64,000 nucleotides of DNA, taken from positions 124,001 to 188,000 of the forward strand of contig DASPIL010000096.1 in the NCBI GenBank assembly GCA_035629175.1. The letters run 5' to 3'. The position numbers and the translations under genes were made by a program. The stretch's first letter is position 1. Every line of letters starts with the position of its first letter. The notes beneath the pieces are model-generated. The model did no database searches, had not been told where the DNA came from, and saw only the letters and a list, made by a program, of their open reading frames with translations. Below are positions 54,422 to 64,000 of this stretch, piece after piece. The DNA is from Verrucomicrobiia bacterium (GTDB taxonomy: Bacteria; Verrucomicrobiota; Verrucomicrobiia; Limisphaerales; DASXHY01).

Positions 54422-55714
54422 ATGAATGCACATTTTCTCTCGGTGCCCTGCCGCTGGTTTTGCGGCCTGGCATGTGTCGGTTTGTTGATGAATGCGGCGG
54501 CGGCGGACAATGGGGAGAGTGCCGACGGCAACGGCGCGTATGTGACGAAAAAGTATCGGAACCTGTTTGCGGAACTCGGAAAATCGCCCCTGGAAATTCG
54601 GGGGAAGATTGATTCAGCTTTCCAGCAACTGTTCCATGGCGATCCCGCCAATCAAGCCGTGTATTACGAGGCAGGAACCAACGAGAACGGGAGGCTGGCA
54701 TTTGTCACGGACATCAAGCATCGCGACGTGCGGTCGGAAGGCTTGTCATACGGCATGATGATATCCGTTCAACTCGATAAAAAAGCGGAGTTCGATGCGA
54801 TTTGGAATTGGTCGAAGACTTACCTGTATGTCAGCGAAACCAATCATCCGTCTTACGGCTTCTTCGCATGGCAGGCGCGGACCAACGGCGTTCGTATGAG
54901 CCAGTTCGTGGCGCCCGATGGAGAGGAATACTATGTGATGGCACTGTACTTTGCCGCGCATCGATGGGGCAATGGAAAGGGCATCTACGACTACAAGGCA
55001 CAGGCCGATGAACTGCTGTCGCGCCTTCTGCATCGGCCCGTGATCGCGGGACAGATCCCGTGGCGCGGGAACACGCGGACGGTGAAGGGAGGGCCCTTGT
55101 TCGATCGCGAACACAAGATGGTGCTGTTCACGCCGAGCGATGAGCGATCCCGGTTCAGCGATCCATCGTACCATTTGCCGGCGTTTTATGAACTCTGGTC
55201 GCGCTGGGGGCCAAACGAGGATTCAAAGTTCTGGATGGAAGCGGCAGCTGTCAGCAGGGATTATTTTGTCAAAGTCACCCATCCGGAAACGGGATTGAAT
55301 CCCTGCTACGCGAACTTTGACGGATCATTGGTCCCAACACATGGCAGTTACAGCACGAACTTCAGCTACGATGCCTTTCGCACGGCAGGCAATTGGGCCA
55401 TGGACTGGTCGTGGTGGGGCAAGGACCCGCGCCAGAAGGAATTGAGCGACCGCTTGCAGGCGTTTTTTGAGTCGCAGGGAACCAACTATGGATGCGTGTT
55501 CACTCTGGATGGAAAGAGGCTCGAGGAACGTCACGCACAGGGATTGGTGGCCATCAACGCTGTCGCAAGCCTTTCAGCCGCGCATCCGCGGGCGAAGAAG
55601 TTTGTTGAGGAACTGTGGAACACGGAAACGCCTGACGGGTTGGAGCGTTACTACGAAGGGCTGTTGTATATGATGGCGTTGCTGCATTGTGGCGGCGAGT
55701 TTCGGATTTGGTGA
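54422..55714 (+). CDS. GH8 reducing-end xylose-releasing exo-oligoxylanase-like enzyme
   Basis: 430 residues with a signal peptide (WFCGLACVGLLMNAAAA). The GH8 signature SEGLSYGMMISVQLDKKAEF carries the catalytic acid Glu106. YGFFAWQA and FVAPDGEEYYVMALYFAAHR are consistent with the Rex subgroup, which frees xylose from the reducing end of xylo-oligosaccharides, rather than with endo-acting GH8. The second catalytic residue (an aspartate in the middle of the protein) I cannot assign with certainty. 25 bases after GH30 and 10 before GH67. Confidence 0.85.
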   Translation: MNAHFLSVPCRWFCGLACVGLLMNAAAADNGESADGNGAYVTKKYRNLFAELGKSPLEIRGKIDSAFQQLFHGDPANQAVYYEAGTNENGRLAFVTDIKHRDVRSEGLSYGMMISVQLDKKAEFDAIWNWSKTYLYVSETNHPSYGFFAWQARTNGVRMSQFVAPDGEEYYVMALYFAAHRWGNGKGIYDYKAQADELLSRLLHRPVIAGQIPWRGNTRTVKGGPLFDREHKMVLFTPSDERSRFSDPSYHLPAFYELWSRWGPNEDSKFWMEAAAVSRDYFVKVTHPETGLNPCYANFDGSLVPTHGSYSTNFSYDAFRTAGNWAMDWSWWGKDPRQKELSDRLQAFFESQGTNYGCVFTLDGKRLEERHAQGLVAINAVASLSAAHPRAKKFVEELWNTETPDGLERYYEGLLYMMALLHCGGEFRIW

Positions 55715-55724
55715 AAACGGCCTG

Positions 55725-57878
55725 ATGACACATCGGTTCATGAATATTTCCCGAAGAGAGTTTGTTGCAGCGAGTCTCGCCAGCGTTGCGGGCCTCTATG
55801 TTGGCGGATGCGCGACAGATGGCGATGGCCGCGCCGCTGCTGCGGCGCTTCCGGACGAGGACGGCTACAAGCTGTGGCTGAGGTATGAACCGCTCCGTCC
55901 GATGCTTCGAAATTACCGCCAGGTCGTGCGGCAGATTCGGGTCGATGGGAATTCTGCAACGGCTGGTGTCATCCGCGACGAACTTGCCATGGCGCTGTCA
56001 TCGATGCTGGAACAGAACATTCCTGTTATAAAATCAGCACCTGGGCAGGGTGCGATTGTGGTGGGAACCCCCGCGGGTTCGGCATTCGTTCGCCATTTAA
56101 ATTGGAATGCTGAATTGGCCGGCGTCGGCGCTGAGGGGTTTTTGATTCGTTCCATTCGATCAAACAACCGCCACGTGACTGTGATTGCAGCCAATCAGGA
56201 CATCGGCGCGCTTTATGGGGTCTTCCATTTCTTGCGCCTGATGCAAACGGGATCGCGCCTGGGTGATCTCAACATCCAGGAGAGCCCAGCGCTTCAGCTG
56301 CGTCTCATGAATCATTGGGATAATCCGAACGGCACTATTGAGCGCGGCTACGCTGGCCGGTCGCTCTGGCAGTGGAATGAACTGCCACGGACGCCAAGCT
56401 CGCGATACAAGGACTACGCGCGTGCCTGTGCCTCGATTGGAATGAACGGGTCAGTGGTGAACAACGTCAACGCCGATCCGCGCATCCTGACGGGAGAATG
56501 GCTTCGCAAAGTGGCTGCCCTGGCGGATGTGTGGCGGCCGTATGGAATTCGAACCTACGTGAGCGCCAACTTCGCGGCCCCCGTGCGCGTAGGTGGTTTG
56601 ACAACAGCGGATCCACTGGACCCGGCCGTGATCACCTGGTGGAAGGCCAAGGCCGACGAAATCTACGGGCTGATTCCGGACTTCGGTGGCTTCCTCGTCA
56701 AGGCGAACTCAGAGGGGCAGCCAGGTCCGAAGACTTACGGGCGGACCCACGCCGAGGGTGCGAACGTCCTTGCCGACGCGCTCGCGCCTCACAAGGGGAA
56801 TGTCATGTGGCGGGCATTTGTTTATGACGAGGACGTGGACCCCGACCGCGCCAAACGGGCCTACATCGAGTTTATGCGTCTCGATGGAAAGTTCCGCCCC
56901 AATGTCGCCATCCAGGTGAAGAACGGTGCCATCGACTTTCAACCGCGCGAACCGTTTCACCCGCTTTTTGGCGCCATGAAGCACACGCCTGTCATTGCCG
57001 AAATCCAGGCGACGCAGGAATACCTCGGCCAGGCACGGCATCTCGTTTACCTGGGAACGATGTGGAAGGAGTTCCTGGACGCCGACACACATGCGCACGG
57101 CAGCGGTTCCACAGTGGCCAGTGTGCTTTCGGGCAAGGCGGAGCCAAGCCGCATCACGGGCATGGTTTCCGTTGTAAATCCCGGGCTCGATCGCAACTGG
57201 TGCGGACATCACTTCTCCCAGTCCAACTGGTATGCGTCCGGACGTCTGGCATGGAATCCGAAACTCGCGGCCGGTGCAGTGGCGGAGGAATGGACGCGGA
57301 TGACGTTCACGAATGATGAGAAAACGGTTGCAGTGATTCGTGACATGATGATGTCGTCGCGGGAGACCTTTGTGAACTACACGATGCCACTAGGACTCCA
57401 TCATTTAATAGGCGGCGATCATTACGCTCCCATGCCCTGGAATAATCGCGCGCCGAGGGAGGACTGGACCGCAACCTATTACCATCAGGCGTCGGAGCAG
57501 GGGATTGGATTCGATCGCACCCGGCGAGGAAACGGCGCGGTGGAACAATACTTCCAGCCTGTCTGCGACGAGTTCGATGACGTTGCGCGATGCCCGGAAA
57601 AGTTCCTGCTCTGGTTTCATCGATGCGGTTGGGAGCATCGGATGCGTTCAGGAAAAACCCTTTGGGACGAACTGTGCGCACACTATCACGCGGGAGCGAG
57701 TCAGGCAGCGGTCTTGCAACAGACTTGGGATTCACTCAGGGGAAACGTCGATGCTCAACGCCACAGGGAAGTTGCTGAGCGCCTGACGATCCAGGTGACG
57801 GATGCGGCAAAGTGGCGGGACCAGATCCTGGAGTATTTCGCGCGCTTCAGTAAGCGGGCTGTTCCCCGTCCCGCATGA
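55725..57878 (+). CDS. GH67 alpha-glucuronidase, Tat- and lipobox-bearing
   Basis: 717 residues from the ATG at 55725; 55740 is an alternative. The N-terminus SRREFVAASLASVAGLYVGG is a twin-arginine signal ending in a cysteine, so the enzyme may be lipid-anchored after Tat export. The GH67 catalytic region has VKANSEGQPGPKTYGRTHAE with the acid glutamate, and IDFQPREP plus EIQATQEYLG with the Asp/Glu pair. It removes 4-O-methylglucuronic acid from the end of xylo-oligosaccharides, the natural partner of the GH10/GH30/Rex enzymes around it. The usual N-terminal domain (ALSSMLEQNIPV region) is present. Confidence 0.93.
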   Translation: MTHRFMNISRREFVAASLASVAGLYVGGCATDGDGRAAAAALPDEDGYKLWLRYEPLRPMLRNYRQVVRQIRVDGNSATAGVIRDELAMALSSMLEQNIPVIKSAPGQGAIVVGTPAGSAFVRHLNWNAELAGVGAEGFLIRSIRSNNRHVTVIAANQDIGALYGVFHFLRLMQTGSRLGDLNIQESPALQLRLMNHWDNPNGTIERGYAGRSLWQWNELPRTPSSRYKDYARACASIGMNGSVVNNVNADPRILTGEWLRKVAALADVWRPYGIRTYVSANFAAPVRVGGLTTADPLDPAVITWWKAKADEIYGLIPDFGGFLVKANSEGQPGPKTYGRTHAEGANVLADALAPHKGNVMWRAFVYDEDVDPDRAKRAYIEFMRLDGKFRPNVAIQVKNGAIDFQPREPFHPLFGAMKHTPVIAEIQATQEYLGQARHLVYLGTMWKEFLDADTHAHGSGSTVASVLSGKAEPSRITGMVSVVNPGLDRNWCGHHFSQSNWYASGRLAWNPKLAAGAVAEEWTRMTFTNDEKTVAVIRDMMMSSRETFVNYTMPLGLHHLIGGDHYAPMPWNNRAPREDWTATYYHQASEQGIGFDRTRRGNGAVEQYFQPVCDEFDDVARCPEKFLLWFHRCGWEHRMRSGKTLWDELCAHYHAGASQAAVLQQTWDSLRGNVDAQRHREVAERLTIQVTDAAKWRDQILEYFARFSKRAVPRPA

Positions 57879-57912
57879 ACGTCGCGTGAATTCCAGTTTT
57901 AACGCCCGCGGC

Positions 57913-57930
57913 ATATGACACTCGTCGTAT
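57913..57930. promoter_or_regulatory. Second palindromic operator candidate, upstream of GH10
   Basis: ATATGAC-ACTC-GTCGTAT, an inverted repeat with one mismatch. It matches the site at 52226-52243 at 16 of 18 positions, including both outer arms, and lies 125 bases before the GH10 start. Two such close matches inside one catabolic cluster argue for a shared repressor or activator. Confidence 0.58.
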
Positions 57931-58054
57931 TCAGGGGTGCGTGCGTTTTGGATAGTTTGCGATGGCCGCACGGTTCCCATGTAATCGATGAGACCGTCCA
58001 GGCGTCCAACTCGGCACCACTTGCAGGTTCGCGGCGGCAGATAAATAGAATGTT

Positions 58055-61016
<2,962 letters not shown>

Positions 61017-61107
61017 GGCGGATTCGCAGCCGGCACAAATACTTTGTCACGAAGTCAGGGCCGGTCGATTGCCGAACAGATGAGGGGCCGTCGCGGCGGC
61101 ACAGCAC

Positions 61108-61125
61108 GCACCCGATTGTGGGTGC
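61108..61125. terminator. Weak hairpin after the esterase gene
   Basis: GCACCC (61108-61113) and GGGTGC (61120-61125) form a 6-base stem. No T-run follows. It sits between the esterase stop and the next start, so it may attenuate transcription, but support is thin. Confidence 0.22.
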
Positions 61126-61150
61126 TCGCAACTAACCAAATTGTCGAGAT

Positions 61151-64000
61151 ATGAAATGCCGAATGCTGTACCACTTTGCCACCGCCGCTTGTTTTATTTT
61201 CATGTTGTTCGGTGTTCCCGCAACATCTGTTGCGGACGTCGTCATCAATGAGTTCCTCGCGAGCAACGGAGGCGGATTACGGGACGAGGATTCGCAAAGT
61301 CCAGGGTGGATCGAATTAGTGAATCGCGGTGCAACCCCTGTGAACCTCGAGGGCTGGCGCCTGACGGACGCCGAAGACGACCTGTCCAAGTGGACCTTCC
61401 CTGCCGTCACCCTGCCTGCCGGCGGCCACTTGATCGTGTTCACATCGGGCAAAAATCGTACAACGCCAGGAATGCCGCTTCATGCGAATTTTCAACTCAG
61501 CAACTCGGGCGAGTATCTTGCATTGGTGCAACCCGATGGGACGGTGGCCCATGCCTATTCTCCGGCCTATCCAGGCCAGCGTCAGAATGTTTCTTACGGA
61601 ATCGAGACCCCAATGATTCCAACGTTGCTCGTTGCGGAAAGTGCCAGCGCCCGGGTGTTTGTCCCAGTGGACGGAAGTTTGGGAAGTTCCTGGACAACGT
61701 CGGGCTTCAACGACACTGCATGGACGCCCATCAACGGCCCAGCCGCCTACAATGTTGGGGTCGCGGCGACGCTGGTTCTGGCAATGGATGTGAATGATCG
61801 CTCGTCTGCTGCGGGTCCGTTGACACAGGCCGGGTTCTCGTCGTTCGTTATCAACTCGGCGGGTTCCAGCACCGCGATTCAGACAGCGCCCACGTTTCGA
61901 AGCTTCGGAGGCGTCACTGTCACTCTCTCGAATACGCCTGGCTTTGGCTACGATGATCGGCTGCGCAATGGCCCGGGCAACAGCGGGGCATTTAATGAAT
62001 CACTGCTCCTGCGCGATTATGTCAGCTCACAGGACGACAGTGGCACGGGCGGTTTGGATATTCGACTTTCAGGATTGGCCGGGAACCTGCCGCATCGCGT
62101 CACGGTTTGGTCGTTCGACGGACAGGGTTTTGGAACAAAAGTCTCGGACTGGTTCGCCAACGGCAATCTCGTAAAAGGCAATTACGCTTTCTCGTCCAGC
62201 GCCGCTCCGACAAACAATCAACAGTATCGTTTCCAGTTCAACGCAGCCGCAACGCCGGCGGGAACACTGTTCATTGCTGGCCGGCGGGATCCGGTGAGTT
62301 CTTCGTTCGGAGTGTATCTGAACGCGCTTCGCGCCGAACGCCTCACACCGCAGGCGCCGACGAATGCCGTAGGCAATCTGATGCTGAGCAATAATGCCAC
62401 AGCCTACATCCGTGTTCCGTTCAACGTGGCGAATCCGGCCGCGTTTCACAGCTTGCGGCTTCGCATGCGTTACGACGACGGAATGATTGCGTACATCAAT
62501 GGGCAGGAAGTGGCTGTTCGCAATGCTCCGGCAATTCCCCAATGGAACTCGGCGGCTGCCATGGCGAACGACGAGGCGCTAATCGAGGAAGTAGTTGTGG
62601 TGCCACTCGGCGGATTACTTCAAGCAGGGGCGAACGTCCTGGCAATCCACGGCCTGAACGCAAACGCGTTTGATTCGGATTTCCTCGCAGCGATCGAATT
62701 GGAGGGCCTTGCCAGCGGAACTCCTATCGAACGTTACTTCGTTCCGCCGACGCCAGGCACAAACAATGGCGTGGGTTATGCCGGACTCGTGGCTGAAACG
62801 CAATCCAGTTTTGGCCGCGGTTTCTATTCAAGCCCGTTCACCGTTACAATCACATCCACAACCCCGTCAGCGTCGATTTACTGGACAACCAACGGAACCC
62901 TTCCATCGCCAACGAATGGCGCGCTCTACACCGGTCCCGTTGCGATTCCCGGAACGCGCCTGCTGCGGTCGGCGGCTTTTCTGGCGGGTCATGTGCCGAG
63001 CGTGCCTGAAACACATTCGTATATTTTTCTGAGCCAGGTGCTCCAGCAATCCAGCACGCAGCCTGGATACCCCGCGGTGTGGCAGGGGAATTATCCCGCG
63101 GATTACGGCATGGATCCGAATGTCGTGAACCACCCTGTCTACGGCGCAACAGTATCGAATGATCTCCGTTCCATCCCGACGCTTTCGCTCGTTTCCTCTC
63201 ACGACGCGTTCTGGAGTTCTTCGATTGGGATTTACCCCGATGCGATGCTCGAGCGCGAAGTGCCCACGTCTGTCGAGTTGTTCAACGGAAACAACGTTTC
63301 ACAGTTTCAGATCAATTCTGCGATCCAGATGCATGGGCAGGCGGGGCGCGACAACACGCGTTCCGCGAAGCACTCCTTCCGCCTCGATTTTAAAGGCGAG
63401 TACGGCCCCACGCGGCTGGATTATAACTGGTTTGGAGGGGGTGTTTCGGAATTTGATAGCATTATTCTCCGGGCAACCTGGGCCGACACATGGACCACGC
63501 GCTATGATCCATTCAGCGGCGTGACACCCCCTTATACGGAGACAAGTCCGTTGCGATACCGGCCGGAAACAGCGACTTACCTTCGCGATGTGTGGGTAAA
63601 AGAAACCATGCGCAGCATGGGGCACCTGGCGTCCCGCAGCCGTCATGTGCATCTCTACGTGAACGGCCTTTACTGGGGCATCTACAATCCGAGCGAGCGG
63701 CTGGATACGGGATTCTTTGCGAACAATCTCGGCGGGCTCGAGAAGGATTGGGACATCGTCAAGGATCGACAAGACCTCCCCGGCGGGGGATGGAAGGCAG
63801 AACTGCAGGACGGCAGTGATGCGGACTGGACCAATCTCATCGCTTTTGTGAACTCAGGCATTCACAGCGAACCTGCATTCCAGGCGGTGGCAGCCCAGGT
63901 GGATATCAATAACCTCATCGATTACATGCTGCTGCATGCCGTGGCGGAGGCCAACGACTGGCTTCAGGACGCCAATCCCCACAACTGGGTGGCCGCCCAT
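61151..64000 (+). CDS. Secreted lamin-tail / CotH-kinase-like protein (runs off the right edge)
   Basis: The ATG at 61151 opens a frame that stays open to base 64000 (950 codons), so the end is outside the window. A signal peptide (HFATAACFIFMLFGVPATSV) is followed by a lamin-tail domain, DVVINEFLASNGGGLRDEDS ... GWIELVNRG ... VNLEGWRLTDAEDD. Middle parts look like beta modules, including a chitobiase-type C-terminal repeat (SIYWTTNGTLPSPTNGALYT). The region from IQMHGQAGRDNTRSAKHSFR to YVNGLYWGIYNPSERLD is CotH-like, a family with atypical kinase folds. Function in this group is unknown; extracellular location is inferred. Confidence 0.82.
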   Translation, partial: MKCRMLYHFATAACFIFMLFGVPATSVADVVINEFLASNGGGLRDEDSQSPGWIELVNRGATPVNLEGWRLTDAEDDLSKWTFPAVTLPAGGHLIVFTSGKNRTTPGMPLHANFQLSNSGEYLALVQPDGTVAHAYSPAYPGQRQNVSYGIETPMIPTLLVAESASARVFVPVDGSLGSSWTTSGFNDTAWTPINGPAAYNVGVAATLVLAMDVNDRSSAAGPLTQAGFSSFVINSAGSSTAIQTAPTFRSFGGVTVTLSNTPGFGYDDRLRNGPGNSGAFNESLLLRDYVSSQDDSGTGGLDIRLSGLAGNLPHRVTVWSFDGQGFGTKVSDWFANGNLVKGNYAFSSSAAPTNNQQYRFQFNAAATPAGTLFIAGRRDPVSSSFGVYLNALRAERLTPQAPTNAVGNLMLSNNATAYIRVPFNVANPAAFHSLRLRMRYDDGMIAYINGQEVAVRNAPAIPQWNSAAAMANDEALIEEVVVVPLGGLLQAGANVLAIHGLNANAFDSDFLAAIELEGLASGTPIERYFVPPTPGTNNGVGYAGLVAETQSSFGRGFYSSPFTVTITSTTPSASIYWTTNGTLPSPTNGALYTGPVAIPGTRLLRSAAFLAGHVPSVPETHSYIFLSQVLQQSSTQPGYPAVWQGNYPADYGMDPNVVNHPVYGATVSNDLRSIPTLSLVSSHDAFWSSSIGIYPDAMLEREVPTSVELFNGNNVSQFQINSAIQMHGQAGRDNTRSAKHSFRLDFKGEYGPTRLDYNWFGGGVSEFDSIILRATWADTWTTRYDPFSGVTPPYTETSPLRYRPETATYLRDVWVKETMRSMGHLASRSRHVHLYVNGLYWGIYNPSERLDTGFFANNLGGLEKDWDIVKDRQDLPGGGWKAELQDGSDADWTNLIAFVNSGIHSEPAFQAVAAQVDINNLIDYMLLHAVAEANDWLQDANPHNWVAAH

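Overview
The window looks like chromosomal DNA of a GC-rich, Gram-negative heterotroph, most probably a member of the Verrucomicrobia (Pedosphaera/Limisphaerales type). This is inferred from gene content: very large autotransporter-associated beta-strand-repeat proteins, a secreted CotH/lamin-tail protein, TMTC-like membrane proteins, a 100-residue-class conserved small protein before nuoA, and many secreted proteins that end in a similar short beta-rich module. No species can be named from the sequence alone.

Layout. 1-0.8 kb: start of a tyrosine recombinase running off the left edge, next to a tRNA-Met gene. 0.9-8.1 kb: a mixed housekeeping/accessory stretch (DUF2959 lipoprotein, TMTC-like membrane protein, GH43 enzyme, ATP-dependent DNA ligase, a truncated MGDG-synthase-type glycosyltransferase coupled to a PlsC-type acyltransferase, an RluA-type pseudouridine synthase). 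8.3-13.3 kb: a haem operon hemE-hemN-hemG(hemY type)-hemH. 13.3-17.6 kb, minus strand: a Tat-exported PaoABC-like molybdenum aldehyde oxidoreductase followed by a Cys-rich small protein and a FeoA-domain protein. 17.7-29 kb: an orphan receiver protein, tRNA-Pro, a methyltransferase, transketolase, a TPR protein, a Yip1-type membrane protein, mnmE, then on the minus strand mreB, a subtilisin-like protease, a MarR regulator and lnt.

29.2-36 kb is one 2251-codon beta-repeat surface protein closed by a strong terminator. 36.6-49 kb is a complex I operon in the order nuoA-B-C-D-I-H-J-K-L-M-M2-N. It has no nuoE, F or G, carries two tandem NuoM-type pump subunits, and its NuoL has what looks like a duplicated lateral-helix segment. 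This fits the enlarged '2M' complex I described in other bacteria.

49-64 kb: a secreted M12B-type metalloprotease, then a compact glucuronoxylan-degradation locus (GH30, GH8 Rex-like, GH67 alpha-glucuronidase, GH10 xylanase, and a CE6-CE1 double esterase), and finally a CotH/lamin-tail protein running off the right edge. A near-identical palindrome lies upstream of both halves of the xylan locus (before GH30 and before GH10) and is a good candidate for a common operator. The enzymes are complementary: the xylanases cut the backbone, the exo-oligoxylanase trims oligomers, the glucuronidase removes side chains, and the esterases remove acetyl and feruloyl groups.

The least explained signals are the shared C-terminal module of four unrelated secreted proteins, the paired palindromes, the enlarged complex I with a second NuoM lacking a key lysine, and a Cys-rich small protein inside the aldehyde oxidase operon.
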